Origin: Nitrospira sp. MA-1
GTDB lineage: Bacteria; Nitrospirota; Nitrospiria; Nitrospirales; UBA8639
Reading direction: 5' to 3'
Assembly: GCA_032139905.1 (NCBI GenBank)
Contig: JAQJDB010000001.1
Span: 62,001-126,000 of the forward strand
Length of the DNA: 64,000 nt
Shown: piece after piece, positions 43,472-52,521 of the stretch
How positions within the stretch are numbered: position 1 is the first letter of the stretch
How the letters are laid out: each line of letters starts with the position of its first letter
Made by a program: the position numbers and the translations under genes
The notes under the pieces: generated by a model
Databases searched by the model: none
Told to the model about the DNA's origin: nothing
What the model saw: only the letters and a program-made list of their open reading frames with translations

Positions 43472-45064
43472 TCATGAGGACAAAATTTCGATTAATTGCA
43501 TCATGCCTCGATCCTCATGGACCAGATTGTGGCAATGCAAGACATACTTGCCGGTAAACACCTCGTACCGGGTTCGCATGGTCACCGTCACAGGGGGATT
43601 GCTTCTGACAAGGATGGTGTCGCGCCAGACCGGGTCCACTGGTTTCCCGTTGATTTTGATCACTTGGAAAGGATTGACGTGAATGTGAAACGGATGGCTT
43701 CCGTTCTTCGAGGATAACGTCCACTCCTGGACCCCATTGAGTGTCATGGTCCGATCCACACGAGTATGGTCGAACTCTTGCCCGTCAATCATGAACTGAC
43801 CGTTGGCGATGTCAAATACCAATTCCGGCTGCTTAGGCGGGTCAGTGAGTTCTTGGTCTGTAATCGGGCGAAATGGAGCCAAAGGCCGAAGCTCGCGGTT
43901 GCTGGGGAGACTCATGTTGATTCGTGGGCCCATTACCTGAATGTTCGCCAAGAGTTGCTCGGATTCTGGATTTCCGTCCAGCCCGACTTCTTCCATCTTT
44001 TTTTTCAATCTGTATATGCCTTTGGGCCCCGCTTTGATCAACACGTCGGCGCGATTGCCGGGGGCCAGAAAAACCTCCTTACTCGTATCGATCTTTCCTA
44101 GGGTAATCCCATCAATGGCAATGACATGGAGATCCTGAGGAATGCCTTCTTCATTCACAAGTTCGATTGTGAGCAATTCATCGATGCCGGCATGGATCAA
44201 TCGCCAACGTTGAACCTCGCCCGGCTGAAGGGTTAGCACCGGTTCCAATAATCCATTGATTGTGGTTGGCAACTGGTTTTCGGGCTTGTCGAACGGAATC
44301 CTGAGCTGCTGAAAAAGAAACACTTGATCGCGAGCCACCTGGATTTCCGGCACTTGATCAATATCGCCTTCAATAATCAACGCGCCGGCCATGCCTTCTC
44401 GCAATTGAGATGCCGTCGATCCATGCCGGTGCGCGTGATACCAGAAGGTTCCGGCATGATGATGGTCAGGAATATCAAACTGGAATTGAAGATCGTTTCC
44501 GGGAGGAATTTCAAGCAGGACATTGTCACTATTGCCCGTCGGTGAGATATGAAGCCCATGCGTGTGTAAATTGGTGGTGTTCGGGCAATTCTCGGTGTTG
44601 GGTGGGCCGCATTCTCCTTGTTCCTGAGGGAGTTGGTTGAACAAGTAGACTTTCATGCGATCTCCGGCTTTGATTCGAAAAGTCGGACCAGTGAGCCCAC
44701 CCTCATAGGATCGATTCGGTGGGAGAGGTTCTCCGTTGAGTGTGTTGTTGGCAAAGGCCACACGCAATTGGGTATTAAGGAGCCCGTGCTTCGATCGACG
44801 CACTTCCGGCTGTGTAAAGTGTGCAATGCCTGACGAATTTGCGGTGAGCCCTGCTTCATCTATCACAGGGGTTGAAGTGGCTAGCCCCATGCCGTTCGAT
44901 CCTGCATCGGACAGTCTCTGAGGCCCTTCAGCACATGCAGCAAGACCGGATGCCAGAAGTCCACCACCCACACCGACTGCTGCCCGTAACAACTGACGTC
45001 GAGTTAAGGGAGATTCCTCTGAGGAGTTTTTTTCGTGTGATAATGCCCTATGGTCCTCGGTCAT
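43472..45064 (-). CDS. Tat-exported multicopper oxidase
   Basis: 530 aa from MTEDHRALS (AGGAGG upstream decides against the earlier in-frame start). A twin-arginine signal LTRRQLLRAAVGVGG is followed by LAAC, so it may also be a lipoprotein. Three cupredoxin domains carry all four copper-binding blocks: HTHGLH, WYHAHRHG, HPFHIHVNPFQV and LHCHNLVHEDRGMMQ (type 1/2/3 sites with a Met axial ligand). Laccase/CueO/bilirubin-oxidase-like; oxidises phenols, Cu(I) or other electron donors in the periplasm. It is divergent from the FAD-oxidoreductase gene. Confidence 0.93.
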   Translation of the reverse strand: MTEDHRALSHEKNSSEESPLTRRQLLRAAVGVGGGLLASGLAACAEGPQRLSDAGSNGMGLATSTPVIDEAGLTANSSGIAHFTQPEVRRSKHGLLNTQLRVAFANNTLNGEPLPPNRSYEGGLTGPTFRIKAGDRMKVYLFNQLPQEQGECGPPNTENCPNTTNLHTHGLHISPTGNSDNVLLEIPPGNDLQFQFDIPDHHHAGTFWYHAHRHGSTASQLREGMAGALIIEGDIDQVPEIQVARDQVFLFQQLRIPFDKPENQLPTTINGLLEPVLTLQPGEVQRWRLIHAGIDELLTIELVNEEGIPQDLHVIAIDGITLGKIDTSKEVFLAPGNRADVLIKAGPKGIYRLKKKMEEVGLDGNPESEQLLANIQVMGPRINMSLPSNRELRPLAPFRPITDQELTDPPKQPELVFDIANGQFMIDGQEFDHTRVDRTMTLNGVQEWTLSSKNGSHPFHIHVNPFQVIKINGKPVDPVWRDTILVRSNPPVTVTMRTRYEVFTGKYVLHCHNLVHEDRGMMQLIEILSS

Positions 45065-45269
45065 TGCGTTCCTCCTTTTCAATAGGTAATCAGGATTTCA
45101 CATACATGATATCTAGAAAAAAACGGAACAGCGGTACTTCTTCTATGGTCCATTGACGACTTCGAGGCGAGTCTGGTGGATCCGCGGGGCATCGCTTTGT
45201 ATACTATCGCCTTGTGGATTTTCAATAAAGAGATATTGGCAAATATCTGAGAGTTTGTGGAGAAAAATT

Positions 45270-46868
45270 ATGCCAGCCAAATATGACGCGATTGTGATTG
45301 GAAGTGGTCATAACGGACTGACATGCGCCTGCTATCTGGCGAAAGCCGGACTCAAGGTTCTTGTGCTGGAACAGTATCATTCAATCGGTGGCATGACCAA
45401 CACGGAAGAGCTCATCCTACCCGGTTTTCAGTCAGACACACATGCGTTCTGCGTTCAGGTTGGAAGCTTTTCCCCGGCGCTCCATGAGCTGCAGTTAGCC
45501 CGATACGGTTTCGAGCTGATCTATTCCGATCCTTGCTTTTCCCACGTCTTCCCGAACGGTCGCTCGATCTCTGTCCGCCGGAATGTCGATGAGACGTGTC
45601 AGAGTATCGCTCAATTTTCAAAAATGGACTCTGCCACGTGGCGTGCGCTATTCGAACGATTTCTCACGGTGAAGGACCAGATTGCCGCCTCATTCAATAC
45701 TCCACCACCTTCTTTTGCGGATCAAGCATCCACATTGCAGAATTTACCGGGTGGCCTGGACGAATACCGCTTTCAACTGCAAACCTTCCGGTCATGGTGT
45801 AACGAGATGTTCGAGGTGGATGAAACAAAGGCTCTATTCGGGTCCTGGGATTTGCATGTGGGGACTTCTCCGGATGATGTGGGCGGCGCGAGTATGGCAT
45901 GGCTCTTCACGATGGTGATTCAGCACTTTGGAAACAACGTGGTGAAAGGGGGTATGCGTAATTTACCCCTGACACTTGCTGGTTTCCTGGAAGCACACGG
46001 GGGAGAAATAAAAACGGAAGCCCGAGTCAATGACATCATCGTGGAGAATGGGAAGGCGATTGCCGTACGGCTTGCTGGAGGGGAAGAGGTGGAGGTTGGC
46101 ACACTGGTCGCTTCAAATGTTGATCCTCAACAACTCGTTCTCCACCTGCTCGGCGAAGACCGGGTAGGGACGAACCTTGCCAAGAAGATGCGGCAGTATG
46201 AGTTGGGGGAATCGGTTATGGTCGTCTACCTTGCGCTTGATAGCCCTGTCGAGTACAAAGCGGGACCGCTGGCCGGGCAATCTGTCTATGTCCATCCCAC
46301 CCCGGCGTCCCTGGATTACTTTTCTCGTCTTTTCCATGAAGTTCGTGGTGGTCGTTTACCAGCAGAGCCATTTTGTCTTGTGTGTAACGACTCTGCCGGA
46401 GACTCCACGCGCGTGCCTTCCGGCAGGGGTTTAATGAAACTCGTCGTGCAACCTGTTCCATATGCCCTGAAGGACGATGCCACCGGCAAGATTAGGGGGA
46501 GAACTTGGAACGAAGCTAAAGAACCCTTTGCGGATTATGTCATCGATAGGTTAACGAGGGATTATATCCCCGATCTTCGAAACAAAATTTTGAAAAGAGT
46601 TGTCCATAGTCCCAAGGATCTCGAGGAGTTGATGCCGAGTGCCCCTCAAGGGACGATTACGCATGGCGCCTTCGTGCCCTATCAGATGGGCTCCATGCGT
46701 CCGATACCTGAGTTGGGACATTATCGGTCTCCGGTTCGCAACGTTTATTTGTGCGGGTCCGGCAGCCATCCGGGGGCGGGCGTGACCATGGCGCCGGGAC
46801 GAAATGCCGCACAAATTATCTACCAGGATCTCAATCTCGATTTTGCAAAAACCCTCGCCACGCATTAA
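45270..46868 (+). CDS. phytoene-desaturase-like FAD-dependent oxidoreductase
   Basis: 532 aa from MPAKYDAIVIGSGHNGLTCA, preceded by GTGGAG. The N-terminal Rossmann FAD motif is complete (GSGHNGLTCACYLAKAGLKVLVLEQ). Amine-oxidase-like fold throughout, with VLHLLGE, and a C-terminal FAD-contacting motif LCGSGSHPGAGVTMAPGRNAA. This group (COG1233) includes CrtI-like desaturases and retinol saturase-like enzymes. With no phytoene synthase nearby, carotenoid substrate is only a guess. Intact. Confidence 0.9.
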   Translation: MPAKYDAIVIGSGHNGLTCACYLAKAGLKVLVLEQYHSIGGMTNTEELILPGFQSDTHAFCVQVGSFSPALHELQLARYGFELIYSDPCFSHVFPNGRSISVRRNVDETCQSIAQFSKMDSATWRALFERFLTVKDQIAASFNTPPPSFADQASTLQNLPGGLDEYRFQLQTFRSWCNEMFEVDETKALFGSWDLHVGTSPDDVGGASMAWLFTMVIQHFGNNVVKGGMRNLPLTLAGFLEAHGGEIKTEARVNDIIVENGKAIAVRLAGGEEVEVGTLVASNVDPQQLVLHLLGEDRVGTNLAKKMRQYELGESVMVVYLALDSPVEYKAGPLAGQSVYVHPTPASLDYFSRLFHEVRGGRLPAEPFCLVCNDSAGDSTRVPSGRGLMKLVVQPVPYALKDDATGKIRGRTWNEAKEPFADYVIDRLTRDYIPDLRNKILKRVVHSPKDLEELMPSAPQGTITHGAFVPYQMGSMRPIPELGHYRSPVRNVYLCGSGSHPGAGVTMAPGRNAAQIIYQDLNLDFAKTLATH

Positions 46869-46879
46869 TTCCTAGACTC

Positions 46880-47182
46880 TCATCCGTTCTCGGGCTTTCT
46901 ACCGAGCAAGAGGCCATTGGCTCCGGGAGAACGAATTGGAATACGGCGGACGTCTGTGAATCCCACTTCCTTCAACCAGGCCGTGTACTCACTCCAGGTA
47001 TAGTTCCTGCTTTTCGTATTGATTAACATGCACAGTGACATCATGGCAGCCGCGAGTGGCCCTGTCTTATCGTCGTCCATCATCAGTTCGCTGACAATGA
47101 TAGAACCACCTGGCTCAAGAGCGTCTAAATATTTCCGCAGAGCAAGTCGAACAGTGATGAGGAATTTTGTGTAGTGGTACAA
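46880..47182 (-). pseudogene. 3' remnant of an O-methyltransferase gene
   Basis: The 100-aa frame contains the end of a dimerising O-methyltransferase (methyltransf_2): ALEPGGSIIVSELMMDDDKTG, AAAMMSLCMLINTKSRNYTW and EYTAWLKEVGFTDVRRI. The N-terminal two thirds, including the SAM-binding GxGxG, are absent. The first 20 residues do not fit the family. The gene is truncated between the FAD oxidoreductase and the M28 peptidase genes. Confidence 0.75.
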
Positions 47183-47254
47183 TTTGAAAAGGTGACTGAC
47201 GTAAGGGTGAAACGAGAGGATAAATGAGAGGTCAGTTTCTCCCCATACCTTTTG

Positions 47255-48250
47255 TCATGGTTGGTTGGCCATATCCCTGATGACATGTTGCAGTCCCGTG
47301 ACCACACGTGCGAGGTGGCCGAAGTGAATGTGATCAGGGGTATCGTTCGAGGTGTGGTAATTCGGATCTCGAAATAGAGCGGTATCCGTGACCATAAGGG
47401 CAGGGAATCCTTCCTGCCAGAATGCCCAATGATCCGACCAGCCCACTCCGGGCAACAATTCAGGTAACGCGGCCCCTTCTGAGGGAAATTGGGTGTGCTG
47501 CCGAAAGAATCCTACCGCCTTCTGCACCCAATCCCTGTTCCCAATGTTACTCACAAAACCGATGAAATTTCCCTTTGATGGGTAAATGAGACTGAGCGGT
47601 GGTGGGTATCTTTGGCTGTTCGGTGCCTCAGAATAGTAGCCAATTGTTTCAAGGCTGAGCATGAGGATAATGCGTTCATTCTGCTGGCGACTGCGTTGGG
47701 CATATACGCGGCTCCCCATACTTGTGGTTTGAAAGAAGGGGGGTTCCTCGTTGGAGAAGGCTACAAACCTGAGGGTGCGAGAAACAGGGGATTGGGCGAA
47801 CTGCCGGGCTAGGACCAACATTGCTGCGATTCCGGTCCCGTTATCATTCGCGCCGGGACTCCCCTTGACCGAATCATAATGCGCGCCAATGACCAGGATG
47901 TCTTCACGTCGATCCGTGCCGGGTACTTCCGCTTCGATGTTTTCACAGATGTTTCCGGAAACGTCGAATTTTTGGTCGAGGACATCATATCCGGCTGCTT
48001 TGAATTCATCGCGAATATATTCGGCTGCAAGCAGGAGTTTGTCGTAGTGAAAGAGATTGCGTTCTCCTATTTGAATGCTCAGCATGTGGACATGGGTGTG
48101 GAGTTTTTGCTCCAGGTCACGTGTTTCGTCGGTCGCTAATGGCAAGGCTCCTTGATAACTACTCCCCGGCATCCAAATCATTCCGTACCATCCTCCTGCA
48201 CACACAACGAACAACGTTCCCGCCATGACGACCCACCGTGAGGTGTTCAT
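47255..48250 (-). CDS. M28 family zinc aminopeptidase, membrane-anchored
   Basis: 331 aa from MNTSRWVVMAG (GAGAAGAAAG upstream). One N-terminal hydrophobic anchor (VMAGTLFVVCAGGWYGMIW). Peptidase M28 motifs for two zincs: VIGAHYDSVKGSPGANDNGTG (H and D), FVAFSNEEPPFF (catalytic E-E), a downstream D/E in MLSLETIGYY, and the last H in YHTSNDTPDHI. Close to bacterial leucine or glutaminyl-cyclase-like aminopeptidases acting outside the cytoplasmic membrane. Confidence 0.9.
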   Translation of the reverse strand: MNTSRWVVMAGTLFVVCAGGWYGMIWMPGSSYQGALPLATDETRDLEQKLHTHVHMLSIQIGERNLFHYDKLLLAAEYIRDEFKAAGYDVLDQKFDVSGNICENIEAEVPGTDRREDILVIGAHYDSVKGSPGANDNGTGIAAMLVLARQFAQSPVSRTLRFVAFSNEEPPFFQTTSMGSRVYAQRSRQQNERIILMLSLETIGYYSEAPNSQRYPPPLSLIYPSKGNFIGFVSNIGNRDWVQKAVGFFRQHTQFPSEGAALPELLPGVGWSDHWAFWQEGFPALMVTDTALFRDPNYHTSNDTPDHIHFGHLARVVTGLQHVIRDMANQP

Positions 48251-48451
48251 CTTTCTTCTCCGACCTCTCAGAATCAGGGTCGATCCATTCCTGCATGTGA
48301 ATTCGCCCACAGAGGTGCGGTGTTATTTGGCATTCTTCAGTAGGATAGGCTTATGTGATGAAATAGCAATGGGATCGCCATTAGGCACAGATGCTTCGCT
48401 TTCGGCTGGGGATGACATATTGGAAATCATCCATCGTTATTTAAGATTCCA

Positions 48452-49279
48452 TTACTTTTCGGGCAACCAACCAGCCATGACACAGCGTTGTGCGAAGAGC
48501 GGCACGAAGCTTTGTGTGTCGAGGGAAATCGTATACATGAATTGGTCTGCCAATGTTTGATCGGCGAAGCATTCATAGACATCATCCAAAAATCCCCCAC
48601 GGAGCAACGGGTGATACAGAAACTCTTGGCCTGGACCGGTCTGCACTTCCAGGGGATATTCGGTCACGTCAATGTTGATCAACCCGCAGGTTTCCAGCCA
48701 TGTTCTGGCATCCAACGCAGAAGGCCGTTCGGCGAGATAGTCCGCAAATTTCTCTCGCTCTTTTGTGAGCCCTTGTTGGGTCATTTCCCGGTCCACGCGT
48801 TTCCATAAAGAATCAAAGGTTCCAAGGGAGGGGAAGGTGAGAACCAATTGCCCTCCAGGCTTGAGAAAACGAGCCAATTGCTGAAGGGCTTCCAGGCGGT
48901 GAGGCCGAAAAAACATGAATGAAAGGTTGCCCGTGATGCGATCAAATTGGCCGAGTTCGGGTGGCAACGTTCGGACATCCCCATGCCCAAATTTCAGCCA
49001 GGGGAAATACGGTCCCTGAACGGCGCGGGCGCGAATGAGTTGGGCGTGATTGGCATCAATTCCGACGACTCGGCCACCTGGTCCAACATGATGAGCGAGA
49101 TAAAAAGCAGGAATCCCATCCCCACAGGCCACATCCAGTATTGTGGCGCCTTCAAAGAGGTTCAGATGGGTCAAGAGGCTTTCGGCAAACGGTCTCGACC
49201 AGGGGTCTTTTTTCGGCAGTTCACAGAGCCATGCCGGCGGGGTCTTCAGCGAGGACGAATGAGAAGGATTAGGCATCAT
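48452..49279 (-). CDS. UbiE-like SAM-dependent methyltransferase
   Basis: 275 aa from MMPNPSHSS. Class I methyltransferase: motif I GATILDVACGDGIPAFYLA (about 40-58), VVGIDANHAQLIRARA, GHGDVRTLPPELGQFD and a post-core GGQLVLTFPS. Broadly like UbiE/CoqG/MenG but substrate not predictable. Minus strand, about 200 bp from the M28 gene. Confidence 0.87.
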   Translation of the reverse strand: MMPNPSHSSSLKTPPAWLCELPKKDPWSRPFAESLLTHLNLFEGATILDVACGDGIPAFYLAHHVGPGGRVVGIDANHAQLIRARAVQGPYFPWLKFGHGDVRTLPPELGQFDRITGNLSFMFFRPHRLEALQQLARFLKPGGQLVLTFPSLGTFDSLWKRVDREMTQQGLTKEREKFADYLAERPSALDARTWLETCGLINIDVTEYPLEVQTGPGQEFLYHPLLRGGFLDDVYECFADQTLADQFMYTISLDTQSFVPLFAQRCVMAGWLPEK

Positions 49280-49475
49280 GAGTTATCGGAGTTAAACACC
49301 TCGGAAACCCTAACATGTTGGGGACGGTCTGGACGAGTGTGCCTGCATATCCACAAATCCTTGATGGCCTATTGTGCAGAACAGATTTTTTAAGGGCCGC
49401 AATGGAATCTTTCCATTTTCCCATTTGGAAGAGCAGAGATTTAAAGTCAGTCCAACGGCTTTCATGCCTTTCTTT

Positions 49476-50804
49476 TTATCGGGAGGTCAACGAGTGGTCC
49501 CGATCATCCTCAATGATGACTTCGTGAAGCAATGTTCTGTTCGCATCGAACCACTCTATGTGGACCGACGGATTGAATTGATCGGATTGAACCGTAATTT
49601 TTCCGAAATTGGGTGAAGTGTTATTCAAGTACTCAAATCTTGGGTCCTCACTAGAAACATCCAGGTGCATCGGGGCAGCCAGTGGGCCGAAAATATATTC
49701 CTTGAGATTAATTATCCCAGGCATCGGACTTACCGCAGCATAATGCACATCTCCGGCAAGAAATAGCAGGCCCGTGATGCCATTTTTTCTTAAAAATTCC
49801 AGAATCTCATCACGTTCTTCGGGATATTCTCCCCATTTATCGACGCGGGGATCTGAAAACGGTACTGAAGAGATAATAAACTTAAATTTGGCGGAAGAAG
49901 CCGCGAGCTGTGCAAACAGCCATTGTTTTTGATCTTCTCCCAACATGGAATTGGTTGCCGGATTTCGATATTGGCGGGTGTCCAAGAGAAAGAGTTCCAC
50001 GGCCTTTCCCCAGCGAACATTTCGATAGAGGCGCGTTGAGTCTTGCCTCTGTCGACGAATTGGCCAATAATCAAAAAAGGCCTGGCGACCAATAGGTAGG
50101 AGGAGATGCGTTGAGGTGAAGTCATTGTCCACCTCGTGATCGTCCCACATCACATAGACACCCGTTTCGGCGAAAAGCCGTTTGGCAAATCCATCCCGGT
50201 TTTCTCGATACTTATTCCAATAGGCTGATAATTCCCTCGCGGGCGGATCTTTATCTGCGTAAATGGTGTCGCCCAAAAACACAAAAAAATCGGGATTCAC
50301 CTGACGCACGCTTTCCAGTATCGAAAACGGCTGAAAACTATGTCGCGTATCGCCGCTAATGACAAAAGTAACCGTTGTGGAATCCTCTGCGAGGGGTGCC
50401 GTAAGGAATTGGCATGGCTGACTGGGATTTTTCCCTTGCATCAGGCTCCGATACCAATACCGGGTTTTTGGTTTCAGAGCTCCTAGGGGAATCTGTTCGG
50501 TGAAATCGGTTTCCGGAGTCGTTGAGACCATTGCGGTTTCTTGAAAGGAAGACCACTGTGGGTCGGTGGAATATTGAATTGTCAGGGTTTGAGCGTCGGA
50601 GGTTTTGATCCAGACGATGGCTTCATCTGGTGTCACATCTCCCACGGCGCAATTGAATTCGATGCTCTCTTGCTCTGCACTATCCGGAAATTCTACGGAG
50701 GCACACCCTCCCAGCGCTCCGCAAAGCCCGAAGAGCAATGCCCATTCTTTTCTGTCAGTCGGGGCAAGTCCCCAACGCCTTAGCCAGTGGGATTTCTGCT
50801 TCAT
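49476..50804 (-). CDS. PhoD-like alkaline phosphatase/phosphodiesterase lipoprotein
   Basis: 442 aa with lipobox GALGGCAS (Cys about 35). An N-terminal Fn3/PhoD-N-like beta domain (about 45-140: FNCAVGDVTPDEAIVWIKT, YWYRSLMQGK) is followed by the metallophosphatase PhoD domain: VISGDTRHSFQP, FFVFLGDTIYADKDP, YVMWDDHEVDNDF, FLLDTRQYR and FLAGDVHYAA. Hydrolyses phosphodiesters or monoesters with Ca/Fe in the periplasm or outer leaflet. It could supply phosphate under starvation; no Pho box searched. Confidence 0.92.
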   Translation of the reverse strand: MKQKSHWLRRWGLAPTDRKEWALLFGLCGALGGCASVEFPDSAEQESIEFNCAVGDVTPDEAIVWIKTSDAQTLTIQYSTDPQWSSFQETAMVSTTPETDFTEQIPLGALKPKTRYWYRSLMQGKNPSQPCQFLTAPLAEDSTTVTFVISGDTRHSFQPFSILESVRQVNPDFFVFLGDTIYADKDPPARELSAYWNKYRENRDGFAKRLFAETGVYVMWDDHEVDNDFTSTHLLLPIGRQAFFDYWPIRRQRQDSTRLYRNVRWGKAVELFLLDTRQYRNPATNSMLGEDQKQWLFAQLAASSAKFKFIISSVPFSDPRVDKWGEYPEERDEILEFLRKNGITGLLFLAGDVHYAAVSPMPGIINLKEYIFGPLAAPMHLDVSSEDPRFEYLNNTSPNFGKITVQSDQFNPSVHIEWFDANRTLLHEVIIEDDRDHSLTSR

Positions 50805-51043
50805 TGTTATGGTGAATCCTTTTAAATTTTTCCAGCCGGTGGGAATCCCCAGTGAGTCATAGAGATAGGAGTCGGAAGGGGATGAAGCCGATTTCGAATA
50901 ATTTCCTGAAACCTTTTAGCGCGCGACAAGCACTCCAGATAAAATGAAAGAGTGAAGGTCTCTCGTCAAAATTTGCGCCTTTGCGCTTGCAACGAATACA
51001 ATTTTGCTAGTCTCCCTGAAAGACGAGGAAAAGAGCAACATCC

Positions 51044-51610
51044 ATGACGCCGTCTCCCTTTCTCTTTATTGCCTTGCTTGGGGCATTCCATCTCACTTTC
51101 CAGGAGGAGGCTGTCTTCGCTCATCAAGCTGATCACCAACCTTCTTACCGGGTTCAGCCTGTGGCGATGAATGCCACGCCGTTTTCTTCCATTCAACCAC
51201 GGACAAAGCTTCCGATTGAGCCGGATGAATTCGACCCTCGGGAAATCAATGCCTACTATGATTGGCGCAACGATATGTTTTTCAGGGAATTCGACCTGAC
51301 CGGTTCCGGGTCCGTGAATTTCATGACGGCACGTCGGACCTATAAGGTCTGGCTTGACGAGTTTGGCACTCCGGTTGTCCTGACGGTTGGCGACCCGGTA
51401 TTTTTTTGGATTGATTTAAACGGAAACGGGAAGTTTGAGCAGGAGTTGGGTGAAATGTTCAAAGATTCCTATGAGGATGGGGTTACCGGGAACGAAGAGC
51501 CCTATGATAATAGCGATCTTCAAGAGCCTGCCGGTCCTGGCCCCCAATGGAATCCTCCACCACAGGGAGGCTTTAAGCAACCGCCCTGTGACCCCCGGTT
51601 CGGGTGTTGA
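51044..51610 (+). CDS. exported small protein with an EF-hand-like motif
   Basis: 188 aa; signal peptide MTPSPFLFIALLGAFHLT... ending about VFAHQ. A central acidic segment IDLNGNGKFEQELGEMF (about 127-143) is a good match to a DxNxNGxxxxxE calcium-binding loop. A Pro-rich tail ends with paired cysteines (PPCDPRFGC). Unknown family. Convergent with the cupredoxin-like protein, 42 bp apart, and grouped here with metal-related genes. Confidence 0.7.
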   Translation: MTPSPFLFIALLGAFHLTFQEEAVFAHQADHQPSYRVQPVAMNATPFSSIQPRTKLPIEPDEFDPREINAYYDWRNDMFFREFDLTGSGSVNFMTARRTYKVWLDEFGTPVVLTVGDPVFFWIDLNGNGKFEQELGEMFKDSYEDGVTGNEEPYDNSDLQEPAGPGPQWNPPPQGGFKQPPCDPRFGC

Positions 51611-51651
51611 AGGCTATCAGATCCCGTGACCATCCAGGCTTCAGGTCCCTT

Positions 51652-52461
51652 TCATTTATCCGCGAACTGAAATACCACCTGCAAATTTGCTTGGGCGTCT
51701 ATGGTGACCACCTGGCGCTGTTCACCCAACACCGGATGCCGGACCAATAAGGTGTACGTTCCCGGAGGAATTTCGTTAATTGTGAACCGACCCTCCTGAT
51801 CGGAAATGGCGAAATACGGATTGTCCACTACATACAGCCAATTCTGCATGAAGTCATGGCGATTACAAATGATCCGCACCACGACACCGTCTTCCATTTT
51901 GTCTGGGGGAAATACCCGTTCGATTGCATCATGGGGCTGAAGGTCCTGATTATGGACCGTACGCAGAATTTTTCCCTTGGTATCCTTGGATACAAAGGAG
52001 TGCAGGACATGCTTGACCGAATCCTGGTTTTGAAATCTGACGGCTTCGTTGGCTGTGATCACACCTGTGAAGGGACCAAAATTACATCCTTTGGTTTTGA
52101 CTTGAAGCCCGAGGGACTCCCCTCCCAGGTATCGAAATGCACCCTCGCCCGGTAAATTCCCCGGGAAGGTTTTTGGGGAGTAAGATTTTCCCATATTGAC
52201 GCCCTCCAGCACGACCACAGCACCGGTCAAGAATCCATCTTGAGTTTCAACTTTCATGAGGCTTCGTTCCTGGCCACAAATCTCCGGATTTTTTTCTACC
52301 TTAAAGTGTGAAGGCTCTGGCGGGGAGCCTAGGAAAGAAACCCTCCCATGGATGGATCCACCAGCCTGGACATTCCCCACTTCATAAGCATGGGACGCAC
52401 CGAGCCCCATGACCAGGGATAGACTAGCCAGTAATATCCACAACACATTGTTGTTCTTCAT
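51652..52461 (-). CDS. exported cupredoxin-like protein with carboxypeptidase-regulatory domain
   Basis: 269 aa from MKNNNVLWI (AAGGAG upstream). A signal peptide ends about GASHAYE. First part (about 25-200): an immunoglobulin/cupredoxin-like sandwich, with GRVSFLGSPPEP, AVRFQNQDSVKHVLHSFV and RIICNRHDFMQNWLYV, holding a plausible His...Cys-x2-His-x2-Met metal set. Second part (about 205-269): a carboxypeptidase-regulatory fold, ISDQEGRFTINEIPPGTYTLLVRHP. It resembles methylamine-utilisation or plastocyanin/azurin-like proteins. Sits next to the outer-membrane gene at 52522, on the same strand, about 60 bp apart. Confidence 0.77.
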   Translation of the reverse strand: MKNNNVLWILLASLSLVMGLGASHAYEVGNVQAGGSIHGRVSFLGSPPEPSHFKVEKNPEICGQERSLMKVETQDGFLTGAVVVLEGVNMGKSYSPKTFPGNLPGEGAFRYLGGESLGLQVKTKGCNFGPFTGVITANEAVRFQNQDSVKHVLHSFVSKDTKGKILRTVHNQDLQPHDAIERVFPPDKMEDGVVVRIICNRHDFMQNWLYVVDNPYFAISDQEGRFTINEIPPGTYTLLVRHPVLGEQRQVVTIDAQANLQVVFQFADK

Positions 52462-52521
52462 GATCCATCTCCTTTTTCCTAGGCTCTCCGGAATCTGAGC
52501 CATCCCTATCTAATCTTTTTT

